This document shows, one piece after another, positions 1 to 7,818 of a stretch of 11,156 nucleotides of DNA (position 1 is the stretch's first letter; each line of letters starts with the position of its first letter). The stretch lies in NCBI GenBank assembly GCA_018369555.1, contig JAGZCC010000071.1, forward strand, positions 1 to 11,156, given 5' to 3'. This DNA is from Thomasclavelia spiroformis (GTDB lineage Bacteria > Bacillota_I > Bacilli_A > Erysipelotrichales > Coprobacillaceae). Both the position numbers and the translations under genes were made by a program. The notes beneath the pieces are model-generated. The model searched no databases. It was not told where the DNA came from and saw only the letters and a list, made by a program, of their open reading frames with translations.

Positions 1-1
1 G

Positions 2-208
2 GGAGATAAATATCCGTATGCATTTAAGCCATGGGAAGAAAACAGGAATGAAGTTTGCAGTATGTTTAATTATGTTCCAGAACTAAGAAAAATCATGTAT
101 ACAACGAATGCAATTGAAAGTTTAAATAGTGCATTTAGAAAGTTTACTAAAATAAGAACAGTATTCCCAACAGATGAAAGTTTATTTTATCTTGAGCTAA
201 AGCATTGA
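2..208 (+). pseudogene. IS256-family (mutator-type) transposase, C-terminal fragment
   Basis: The reading frame is open from the window edge to a TGA at 206-208. It encodes a segment typical of the last quarter of IS256-family DDE transposases: a YPYAFKPWEENRNEV-like stretch, then MYTTNAIESLNSAFRK and TVFPTDESLF. The TNAIESLN block is the conserved region around the catalytic Glu of this family. After DESLF (about 187) the expected LYLAT-type helix and the rest of the C-terminus are missing. They are replaced by YLELKH and a stop, and this is where the IS4-type remnant on the other strand begins. The 5' part lies outside the window, so I cannot tell whether the upstream portion is intact. As it stands the gene is 3'-truncated and very probably inactive. 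Family assignment is from motif recognition and is strong. Confidence 0.85.
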
Positions 209-535
209 GTCCAACTGCATATTTTAATTCTTTAAAGGTAGTTTCAATTCTCTATCTCATCTTGTATATTTTTTTAATTTTTTCTAATGGAAATTCATCT
301 CTATCTAAATTTGTGGTAATACATTCATAGTATTATAACTATTAATTCTTAAAATACTTATAAAGCTTATCTTCAATGGCACCTGATTTCATACAGATAA
401 TGAACTTAATTAATTCATTAAAAGAAAGTTTTCTTTTTCTTGTAAAATCTAAATAAGGATTAAAAAGAAAATTTTTTTCTGTTCGAAAAGTGCTTTAAAT
501 ATGATTCTGGATTTATCAATACTTCCGGAAAAGTT
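190..535 (-). pseudogene. IS4-family transposase, internally deleted remnant
   Basis: On the minus strand two recognisable pieces of an IS4-type transposase sit side by side. The N-terminal piece (about 486 down to 344) reads FNPYLDFTRKRKLSFNELIK, continuing into an IKFIICMKSG-like helix and KLYKYFKN. The C-terminal piece (about 332 down to 200) reads CITTNLDRDEFPLEKIKK, then a KMR-stop-RIETTFKELKYAVGL motif, which is the conserved R-W-x-IE-T-x-FxELK region containing the catalytic Glu. The Trp codon of that motif is a TAG here (252-254). Several more stops lie between the pieces (about 330-345), and the several hundred codons that normally separate them, with the catalytic Asp residues, are missing. 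Frame continuity is also lost before FNPYLDF. This is a dead, collapsed IS copy whose 3' end abuts the IS256 fragment. Exact element ends were not identified. Confidence 0.8.
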
Positions 536-664
536 GATTTTTTAAATTATTATGCTAATCGAATCGATATGTAAAATAGCTATTGACTTAGGTTAAATTT
601 TGCGAGAATTAATACGACTGGATCTAACTGGTCCTATTTCTTTAGAAATTATCGATTCAATATC

Positions 665-688
665 AGGTGGATGTTTTCCACCTTTTTT
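665..688 (+). terminator. Rho-independent terminator-like hairpin reading rightward
   Basis: AGGTGGA (665-671) and TCCACCT (677-683) form a perfect 7-bp stem with a 5-base loop, followed directly by a run of T (683-688) on the plus strand. The U-tract is on the correct side only for rightward transcription, yet no intact rightward gene lies upstream, only IS debris. The stop codon of the minus-strand CBM32 gene (687-689) lies on the T-tract side. On that strand the hairpin follows the stop but lacks a downstream U-tract. It may have served a gene that has since been lost. Confidence 0.55.
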
Positions 689-1465
689 AATTCTTGGATA
701 ATCCCTCAAAATTAAATTCTGCTCCACCTGCAAATTTTGCTCCATTATTAGATGAAGTCGCAACAAACTTAATTTGTGTTGCTGTTGTAGCTTCTTTTAA
801 ATTTACATAAATAGGATTTACTCCTTCATAAACAAAATTTCCTTTAGCAACTTGTTTCCATTCAGATGAATCAACTGCTAAATCATCACCAACAGGTCCA
901 TTATAAACCCATAATTCATATCCTTGAATATTTCCATTTGTCTCTTCACCTTGTTGTCTAGGTGTATAAGAAAATGCTTGAAATGTTTCTTCACCTTTTA
1001 AATTAATTACAACGTTATGAGGATATTCTTGGTCACCAGTTCCCCCACCATAATTAGTATGCCAAATTGAATTAACATCACCGTCTAATAAATTTTGTGC
1101 TGGTCCATCACTTGGTCCTGATGGGTTATGAAAACTATCAGCTGTCGCTGTCCAACCATTACGATTAAGTGCCGGTACAACTGGAGCATCTTTTTGCTCT
1201 TTAGTTGTTTTAATAATAAATTCTTCGCTGCCTGTCGCTGGTTCAAACGTTGTTTTAGCACGTTTATTTTCAATACTAGTAGTTTTTAATTTATTATCTA
1301 CTGTTGAAAATTCCCTTTCAATATACTCGTTTCCAATTGTTACAATGTTATTTGAATTAGTTACTTCAATATCAGAAGCTGCTAATGCATCTAACTTATT
1401 TGTATTCATTGGAACACAAGATAAGTAAGAGCTAAAACTAATGAACCTTTTAAAATTTTTTTCAT
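687..1465 (-). pseudogene. Secreted CBM32/discoidin-type carbohydrate-binding protein, frameshifted in its signal peptide
   Basis: The longest open frame (ATG at 1409) lacks a signal peptide, but a better start lies at 1465, preceded by AGAGGA (1473-1478). From there the frame encodes MKKILKGSLVLALT and soon hits a TGA (1406-1408). Restoring one base near 1420-1426 joins this to LSCVP and then MNTNKLDALA, giving a normal Sec signal with a plausible cleavage site at LDALA/ASD and a 259-residue product. In numbering from 1409, residues 14-68 form a beta-rich segment with IGNEYIEREFS, LKTTSIENKR and GSEEFIIK motifs, as seen at the front of large secreted glycosidases (GH101-like is possible; not proven). 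Residues 84-237 are an F5/8 type C (CBM32) domain with NLLDGDVNSIWHTNY, PHNVVINL and a terminal AEFNFEGL strand. The protein ends directly after that domain and no catalytic domain follows, so the C-terminus may have been lost as well. The domain call is firm; the ligand is unknown. A sequencing error could mimic the frameshift. Confidence 0.75.
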
Positions 1466-1554
1466 TTTTCTTTCCTCTTTATCTTTTCTTAATGTATGTT
1501 TATATTTTTAGTTAAACTACTGGTGATTTAGTTCATATTAAAAATACATTAGAT

Positions 1555-1591
1555 ATTCTAGCATATTATTTATTTTAATTATTTCTGTAAA
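1555..1591 (-). promoter_or_regulatory. Candidate sigma-A promoter for the CBM32 gene
   Basis: On the minus strand TTTACA (1586-1591) is followed after exactly 17 bases by TAATAT (1563-1568). Just downstream a second -10-like element, TGC-TAGAAT (hexamer 1555-1560), has the extended -10 TGn form. Either places transcription start about 80-90 bases before the restored start codon at 1465. Spacing and hexamers fit a housekeeping promoter, but in such A+T-rich DNA chance matches are common. Confidence 0.45.
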
Positions 1592-1706
1592 TTAGTAATC
1601 ATTTTGTATAAAAATGGCTATAAATATGTTGCAGGCTTAAAAATATGTAAATTTGCTGTATTAAAAAGGATAAAATTTATGTTAATTAAATAAAATATCT
1701 GTCTGG

Positions 1707-1723
1707 TTTGACGTTTTGTCAAA
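1707..1723. promoter_or_regulatory. Perfect dyad TTTGAC-N5-GTCAAA
   Basis: TTTGAC (1707-1712) and GTCAAA (1718-1723) are perfect 6-bp inverted repeats around GTTTT. The dyad lies between the divergent genes and could be an operator for a dimeric regulator. No regulator is encoded nearby, and I do not recognise the site. Confidence 0.3.
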
Positions 1724-1911
1724 TAATAGTTTGTAAGTGGCAGATTTGTAGGTTTCCAAACGAATTGAATTTCCTTATATCCAGTGGACTTAGTCTTTGT
1801 TAAATGTTAACATGGTTTATTTTAAAGTCTAATTTGCTATTTTAAAATAATTTTATCAAAGTAAATATTTAGTAAAGGTTATATAAAAGAAAATTAAGGA
1901 AAAAATTACTT

Positions 1912-1961
1912 AGTATTAACATACTTTGTTGATGATTTTGTTATATTACCTTTGTAATACT
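1912..1961 (+). promoter_or_regulatory. Nested inverted repeats just before the giant gene's ribosome binding site
   Basis: Three pairings overlap here: AGTAT (1912-1916) with ATACT (1921-1925), TATTAC (1944-1949) with GTAATA (1954-1959), and the long-range pair AGTATTA (1912-1918) with TAATACT (1955-1961). The last is mutually exclusive with the first two and ends at the base before AGGAGG. This could be an operator pair or a small leader RNA switch controlling access to the ribosome binding site. The pairings are seen directly; the function is inference. Confidence 0.35.
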
Positions 1962-1967
1962 AGGAGG
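1962..1967 (+). promoter_or_regulatory. Ribosome binding site of the giant surface protein
   Basis: A perfect AGGAGG with 8 bases to the ATG at 1976 fixes this start. The signal peptide begins immediately at that ATG. Confidence 0.85.
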
Positions 1968-1975
1968 ACGAAAAA

Positions 1976-4900
1976 ATGACGAAGGAAAAATCAAATAAAG
2001 TAATTAAAGCCACAATGGCAACCTTGGTGACAACTCTTGTTGTAGGTAGTAATAGTGCTATTTCATTACAAGCAGTTAATAATGATAATAGTGACACAGC
2101 TATCTTAAATGAAAATAGTGTTACATCACCAATTATTATTAGTGAAATAGTTGCTGATAGCCACCAGAGTGATATGACAACAACTAGTGGTAGAGATGCA
2201 TTTGAGTATTTTGAATTGTATAATACTAGTAATCAAAGTATTAATTTAGATGATTATCAAGTATTATATGATAATGGTAGTACTATTAGTGAGTGGAATT
2301 TACCTGCTAATACAATTTTACCAGCTAATGAAGCTTTGATTGTTTGGATTCAAAATGAAGAAAGTAAAGATTTAGATTTAGCTTTGTTTAGAGAATATTA
2401 TAATTTGTCAGCTGATGAAGGACAAATTGTTAAAACTGAAAATATTGTTAGTGGTTTTTCTAATAGTGGTCAAAGAGAACTGCGAGTTACAGTAAAAAAT
2501 ACTAAACAAATTTTAAGTTCAGTTATTTATAATGATGAAGATGTTAAAGTACAAACAAAAAAAGGAATTAACTTTATTTACAATTCTGGTAGAATTCAAG
2601 AAAGTACTTTTAGTTATGACTTGGATCCTACACCAGGTAGTTTGATTGAACAACAAAAATTAGAAAGTAAGTATCAATTTGTAACAGTAAGCGATGGAAT
2701 TGTTACCATTAATACTGTTCAAGAAATCAATGCCGGCGAAGCTTTGGTTGTAAAAGCTACGACTAATTTACCAGGAGTTATTTTAAAAGCAACTTTAAAG
2801 GTAAATGATAAAGAATATGATATGACATATGATAGTGACGGTAATTATGTTTATAGTGTCCCTGCTAGCGAAATTAGTAATGAGGATCTTTTAAATATTA
2901 CTGCTACTTTTAATGATGGTATTAATGAAATTACTAGTGCAACTCAAACAGTTACTGTTAATGAAGGGGCGGTTGAATTTGCTTCACCATTGTTGATTAG
3001 TGAATTATCACCAAATAGTACTAATGTTTCTGGTAGTGATGCGTATGAATATTTACAGATTTTTAATGTTAGTGACCAAAGTGTAGCTGTAAATAATTAC
3101 CAGCTTGTTTATGTTAATGGTAATAAAGAAACAGTTTGGAAATTAGATGATGATATTGTCTTAGATGCTAAAGAAGTATTAACAGTTTGGGTTGTTAATG
3201 AGACAGTAGAACAAACTGGCTTAACAGTTGCAGATTTTAATAATAATTATGGTACTAATTTTGTCGCTGGTGATAATTTTACAACTATTCATAGTGATGG
3301 AATGAGCAATAGTGGTACTCGTGGATTTAAAATTATCACTAATACTAATCAAGAATTAACATCGGTTAATTATACTGCTAGTGATTCTAGTAATGGTAAA
3401 ATCGACACAGATGAAGCTATTTATTATAATTACACTTCAAATTCCGGAGTGCCAGTTTATGATAATGAAGTAACATTAGGAAAATTAAATAGTCAACAAT
3501 TAATTACGGGGCGCTATATAACACCAGCGATTGTAGAAAACCCTGAAGTAGAAGTTGGGGCAGATAGTTTTGTAAGTGCAAATAGCAATTTCACTGTCAG
3601 TGTAGAAAATACTAATCTTACAAACACAATTATTGATGCTAAGTTAAATTTATATCAGGATGGAAATGTAGTAGCCAGCTATGATTTATTATATACTGAT
3701 GGGATTTTAAAGGTAGATGTACCTGCTCAAGATTTAGCTGCTTATTCAAATTTAACATATGATGTTACTATTACTGATGGTTTTAATAAGGTGACTTCTG
3801 TTAAGAAAACTGTAGTAATCGAACAGCCAGGAATGATTGATCAAAGTAAGGTTGCCCCCTTGGTTATTAGTGAAATTATGCCTGATAGTTCTAATGTCGG
3901 TGGCAGTGATGGTTATGAATTCATTGAAATTTATAATAATTCAAATTTGGATATTAATTTAAAAGATTATAAATTGTATTATAATTATCCTGATCAAGGT
4001 GTAGATGGTGATGTTATCTGGTATGAAACTAATGAGGATAAAATTATCAAATCACATGATACATTAGTTTTTTGGATTAAAAATGGTACTAATGATGATT
4101 TACAAATTAGTGATTTTAACAATAAGTTTAATACTAATCTAGATAGTGATCATTTAATTTCGATTTATAATGCTGGAATGGCAAATGGTTCGGCTCGTGG
4201 GTTAAAAATAACTTCTAATATTAAAGATGTTTTAGATTATGTTTTATATAATATGGATGGTGTTGATGATACTGCAGCTGATAAATCAATTGTATATCAA
4301 AATAGATATGATGGTTCAACTTTTACTAGTACGCTAATCGATAATAGCGCTGAACCAACACCAGGAACAGTAACTGAAAAACCTATGTATGAGGCTGTTT
4401 TACCAGAAACTGTTTCTTTGATAGAATACAAAGATCAAACACCAGCTACTTTTAATGAAGCTAACGATTTAACTTTCTCGCTTGATGCTAAATCTAACGA
4501 TACAACAATTAAGAGTGTTTACTTGTATTTAAAAGATAATAATAGCGAAGATTTTGAAGTTTATAATTTATTACGTAATTCTGGTGATAATTTTTCAAAA
4601 ACATTAACAGCAGTAGATTTATATAATAAATCATCATATACATATTATTTTGCTATTAGCGATGGTTATCAACAAATAACAACACCAGTTAGCACAGTTA
4701 ATAATGAAAAACCAGTTTCTACTGGCGATCAAATTAATATTAGCGAAGGTGCGATTATTAACCAAACTGAACAAATTATTGGTACCGCTAATAATTTGAT
4801 AATTGATGATCAGGATGTAACTGATAAAGCAGTCAAATCAATTAACGGAAACGCACGAATTGTTTTTGATACTACTCAAACAGATGTTTTCTTTAAAAAT

Positions 4901-7783
4901 GCAGTTGCAATTGGAAATGATGTAATTGGCGTTTTCAATGAAGGTACTTATAGTGACTGGCGGACATATGCTTATGATATTAATGCTAGCTGTTTTGACA
5001 GTGATTCAAAAACAATTACTATTGCTTTCCATGCTGGTAATAAAGCTAATGCTTTAGAACACAATGTTGAAAATAACGATGACTTTACTATAAAGAATAT
5101 TAGATTAACATTACCAGATGGTACAACTTTAAGAGCTGGTCAGTATAGTGCTGTTTATGGTCTAGGAGCAGTTGAACATACTGAAGATAACTGGAAACCA
5201 GATAGTCCAGTTGAAGTTAATGATATTACCCCTGAAAAAGAAATTAGTATGGGTGATGGTACAAGCAAAGTTGAAATTTTATATGCTACTTTCACATTAG
5301 ATGATCAAAACTTTAATGCTTTACGTTATGATCTTGATACAACTGCGTTAGAAGATGGTACTCATAGTGTAACAAGTGGTAGCAAGACGGTATCATTTGT
5401 TAGTGATAATACCGCACCAGTTATTGAAACTAATATGGTTGAAGGTCAAATTTATCATAATGGAACTATTGAAGGTAGTGCCCAAGATGCTATTTGTGAT
5501 ACGAGTACTTTAATTGCTGCTCTTGATGGGGAAGGAATTGAATTGCCTTATGATTTCCGTTCATTAGAAATGGAGCCAGGTAATCATCAATTAGTATTAA
5601 CAGCTTCAGATATGATTGGAAATGTTACTAGTAAGGTAATAAATTTTGTAACACCAGAAGAAAATGCAGCAATTAATGGGGAAATAACACCAGTAAGTGG
5701 GACAACTGTTAATGGTGATCCAACATTTAAAGTTACTGTAAGTGATAGTACTGATGATTTAATGCAGGTTGCTTTCAAACGTGGTGAACGTTATCTATTA
5801 GGTGATGCTAATATTACTTCATCTAGTGGTATTAGTCAGATTGCCGGTAATAATACTCAGGATTTCAGTGGTGATTCTGGTGATGGATTCCCTTATCAAC
5901 AGTTTGATGTTAAAGTAACTGGTGATATAAGTGATGATGCAACTGTTAAGATTGATTGGAAAGGTAAATCTAATAATCAAAAGACTTTTATGTATGCTTA
6001 TAACTATGCAACTAATACTTTTGATAAATTAGATACGGTTATGGAAATTGATGGTGAAACCATGAAATTAACCGGTGAAGTAATATTAAAAGATCACTTA
6101 CTTGATCAAACAATCAAAATTATGGTTCAAAATGGTGAAGGATATACCCCTGATCAATATAGAGAAGATTTTACTGGTGCAATGTCTAATCCAGCAGATA
6201 CACCAAGAGAAAACTATGATTTTACATTTGCTGTTGAAAGTGATACTCAATATTATAATGAAGACTTTGATGGCAATCCAGATCAAGATGTTGATGGAAA
6301 CTATCAATATCAATTAGATATTCATAATTGGTTATTAGCTAATCGTGAACGGATGAATATTCAGTATTTATTCCATGATGGTGATATTATTGATGATGAA
6401 GATCAAGTGCAAGAATGGATCAATGCTGACAATGCTTATAAAATGCTTGATGATGCTAATATGCCTTATGGTGTTTTAGCTGGTAACCATGACGTTGGTC
6501 ATTTAAGTGGTGATTATACTTCTTTCTCCAAATACTTTGGTGAAGATCGTTATAATCAAAACCCATGGTATGGTGAAAGTTATCAAGACAATCGTGGACA
6601 TTATGATTTAATTACTGTTGATGGCATTGACTTTATCATGGTATATATGGGGTGGGGTATTGGTAATCAAGAAATTCAATGGATGAATGATGTTTTAGCT
6701 CAGTATCCAGAAAGAAAAGCAATTTTGAATTTCCATGAATACCTATTAGCTAGTGGTGGTTTAGGTGAAGAACCACAAAGAATTTATAATGAAGTCGTAG
6801 CTGTTAATCCTAATGTTTGTATGGTTTTATCTGGTCATTATCATAATGCTCAAACAGTAGTATCGCAGTTTGATGATAATCATGATGGTGTTAATGATCG
6901 TAATGTTTATCAAATGTTATTTGATTATCAAGGTTTAGCTCAAGGTGGTATGGGTTATATGCGTTTGATGCATTTTGATAATACAAATGGACAAATAATT
7001 ATTAGAACATATTCACCTTCATTAGATGATTATAATGCTAAAGATGAAAGTAATATTGGTGATGTAGCTGATATTAATGGTGAAGAAGAATTTGTAATTA
7101 ATTATAGCGATTTAGGAATTACACCAGTTCAAAAACAAATTGAAACAACAAATTTAGATGTTAATATTTATACTGATGATACTTTTGGTACAGTTAATGA
7201 TGTAAGAAGTAATCAAGAAATCAGCTATACATTAGAAAATGCTCCTCATGGATTATTTGGTTGGTATGTTGAAATTAGTGATACTAATGGTGGTTTAACA
7301 AGATCAAATGTTAATTATGTTAATATTGATAAACAAAATATTAAACCAACAATAGTATTACCTGATGATGAATTTAATAAGATTGCTGTAGGAACAGATT
7401 TTGATCCATTGAAAGATGTTAAAGCTTTTGACAGTCAAGGCAATGATTTGACTAGTCAGATTGTTGTATTAGGTAGTGTCGATGTTGATAAAGCTGGTAG
7501 ATACGAATTGACATATCAAGTAACTGATTGCTTTAACAATGTTGCTATTGTAACTAGAGTAGTAGAAGTTGTTGAAAATGATGACGATCAAGATATCAAT
7601 GTTCAACCAGGAAACGATAGTAGTGTAAATGGAAATAATAGTACTACTAGTTCATCTGCCAATGCACCACTTACCGGTGATCTTGCTAATAGTAATTATT
7701 TAACATTAGCAGTTGTAAGCTTAATGACTTTTATAATAATGATCAAAAAATATTTAAAAAATCTAAAAAATATTCATAAATAA
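1976..7783 (+). CDS. Giant wall-anchored protein with triple lamin-tail domains and a calcineurin-like metallophosphoesterase
   Basis: This 1935-residue protein begins with a Sec signal peptide (about 1-33, KVIK then a hydrophobic core, likely cleaved after SLQA). Three tandem modules follow at about 51-333, 337-622 and 627-905. Each is a lamin-tail domain (ISE-x-x-x-(D/N)S, (D/S)G-x-(D)-Y/F-E, TPG/LGKL exit) plus an Ig-like beta domain. Beta-rich domains fill about 915-1415. The metallophosphoesterase domain spans about 1415-1660 with D1423-T-Q, G1469-D-I-I-D, G1503-N-H-D, H1587 and G1620-H-Y-H, matching the five metal-binding motifs except that the first is D-x-Q rather than D-x-H. An Ig-like domain (about 1789-1866) precedes a Ser/Asn-rich linker, APLTGD (1897-1902), a hydrophobic helix and the basic tail KKYLKNLKNIHK. 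This is a sortase-type sorting signal with a noncanonical motif. Bacterial LTDs are known to be fused to secreted hydrolases, including phosphoesterases. The likely role is a surface phosphodi/monoesterase; the substrate (nucleic acid, nucleotide, phospholipid or teichoic acid) is unknown. The gene is monocistronic, with a good ribosome binding site and a following terminator. Confidence 0.93.
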   Translation: MTKEKSNKVIKATMATLVTTLVVGSNSAISLQAVNNDNSDTAILNENSVTSPIIISEIVADSHQSDMTTTSGRDAFEYFELYNTSNQSINLDDYQVLYDNGSTISEWNLPANTILPANEALIVWIQNEESKDLDLALFREYYNLSADEGQIVKTENIVSGFSNSGQRELRVTVKNTKQILSSVIYNDEDVKVQTKKGINFIYNSGRIQESTFSYDLDPTPGSLIEQQKLESKYQFVTVSDGIVTINTVQEINAGEALVVKATTNLPGVILKATLKVNDKEYDMTYDSDGNYVYSVPASEISNEDLLNITATFNDGINEITSATQTVTVNEGAVEFASPLLISELSPNSTNVSGSDAYEYLQIFNVSDQSVAVNNYQLVYVNGNKETVWKLDDDIVLDAKEVLTVWVVNETVEQTGLTVADFNNNYGTNFVAGDNFTTIHSDGMSNSGTRGFKIITNTNQELTSVNYTASDSSNGKIDTDEAIYYNYTSNSGVPVYDNEVTLGKLNSQQLITGRYITPAIVENPEVEVGADSFVSANSNFTVSVENTNLTNTIIDAKLNLYQDGNVVASYDLLYTDGILKVDVPAQDLAAYSNLTYDVTITDGFNKVTSVKKTVVIEQPGMIDQSKVAPLVISEIMPDSSNVGGSDGYEFIEIYNNSNLDINLKDYKLYYNYPDQGVDGDVIWYETNEDKIIKSHDTLVFWIKNGTNDDLQISDFNNKFNTNLDSDHLISIYNAGMANGSARGLKITSNIKDVLDYVLYNMDGVDDTAADKSIVYQNRYDGSTFTSTLIDNSAEPTPGTVTEKPMYEAVLPETVSLIEYKDQTPATFNEANDLTFSLDAKSNDTTIKSVYLYLKDNNSEDFEVYNLLRNSGDNFSKTLTAVDLYNKSSYTYYFAISDGYQQITTPVSTVNNEKPVSTGDQINISEGAIINQTEQIIGTANNLIIDDQDVTDKAVKSINGNARIVFDTTQTDVFFKNAVAIGNDVIGVFNEGTYSDWRTYAYDINASCFDSDSKTITIAFHAGNKANALEHNVENNDDFTIKNIRLTLPDGTTLRAGQYSAVYGLGAVEHTEDNWKPDSPVEVNDITPEKEISMGDGTSKVEILYATFTLDDQNFNALRYDLDTTALEDGTHSVTSGSKTVSFVSDNTAPVIETNMVEGQIYHNGTIEGSAQDAICDTSTLIAALDGEGIELPYDFRSLEMEPGNHQLVLTASDMIGNVTSKVINFVTPEENAAINGEITPVSGTTVNGDPTFKVTVSDSTDDLMQVAFKRGERYLLGDANITSSSGISQIAGNNTQDFSGDSGDGFPYQQFDVKVTGDISDDATVKIDWKGKSNNQKTFMYAYNYATNTFDKLDTVMEIDGETMKLTGEVILKDHLLDQTIKIMVQNGEGYTPDQYREDFTGAMSNPADTPRENYDFTFAVESDTQYYNEDFDGNPDQDVDGNYQYQLDIHNWLLANRERMNIQYLFHDGDIIDDEDQVQEWINADNAYKMLDDANMPYGVLAGNHDVGHLSGDYTSFSKYFGEDRYNQNPWYGESYQDNRGHYDLITVDGIDFIMVYMGWGIGNQEIQWMNDVLAQYPERKAILNFHEYLLASGGLGEEPQRIYNEVVAVNPNVCMVLSGHYHNAQTVVSQFDDNHDGVNDRNVYQMLFDYQGLAQGGMGYMRLMHFDNTNGQIIIRTYSPSLDDYNAKDESNIGDVADINGEEEFVINYSDLGITPVQKQIETTNLDVNIYTDDTFGTVNDVRSNQEISYTLENAPHGLFGWYVEISDTNGGLTRSNVNYVNIDKQNIKPTIVLPDDEFNKIAVGTDFDPLKDVKAFDSQGNDLTSQIVVLGSVDVDKAGRYELTYQVTDCFNNVAIVTRVVEVVENDDDQDINVQPGNDSSVNGNNSTTSSSANAPLTGDLANSNYLTLAVVSLMTFIIMIKKYLKNLKNIHK
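2126..4690 (+). repeat. Three in-frame LTD + Ig-like modules (diverged tandem repeat)
   Basis: Within the giant gene a unit of about 280-290 codons occurs three times, starting at about 2126, 2984 and 3854. Landmarks recur in the same order: SP/AP-x-x-ISE, a GxDxxE(Y/F) segment followed by an (Y/F)N-x-S strand, a Trp before the NxxI/L loop, (T/V)VW(I/V) or VFWIKN, an FNN or LFREYYN block, (SNSG or MANGS)-x-R, and a closing Pro-Gly or Gly-Lys-Leu. The Ig-like half follows at residues about 233, 513 and 803 and ends in an (A)TF/TI/AI-(N/T/S)DG-x-x-x-(I/V)T-S motif. The copies are diverged at DNA level, so the triplication is old. Confidence 0.8.
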
Positions 7784-7818
7784 TGAATTAAATTACATAG
7801 AAATAGAGAGTGTAATAT

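Larger units (their letters stand above)
1466..1975. other. Divergent intergenic region (about 510 bp)
   Basis: This A+T-rich stretch separates the minus-strand CBM32 gene from the plus-strand giant gene. It holds the minus-strand ribosome binding site (1473-1478) and promoter candidate (1555-1591), a 6-bp-arm dyad at 1707-1723, a 10-bp palindrome ATGTTAACAT at 1804-1813, a cluster of dyads at 1912-1961 and the plus-strand ribosome binding site. I found no coding potential and no convincing, well-spaced sigma-A promoter for the plus-strand gene. Confidence 0.6.

Noticed and set aside
1085..1273. Short minus-strand open frame inside the CBM32 gene
   Set aside because: It lies in another frame of the same strand as a clear domain-bearing gene and has no motif or ribosome binding site.
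1629..1737. Promoter candidates for the giant gene (TTGCAG near 1629, TTGACG near 1708)
   Set aside because: Neither has an acceptable -10 hexamer at 16-18 bases, so I did not call a promoter.
2126..4690. CRISPR-like or short tandem repeats within the giant gene
   Set aside because: The recurring GATAGT/AATAGT-type words reflect Asp/Asn/Ser-rich coding and diverged domain repeats, not a spaced direct-repeat array.
5587..6317. Short open frames on both strands within the giant gene
   Set aside because: They lie inside the confidently coding 1976-7783 frame, show A+T-rich low-complexity translations and lack start signals.
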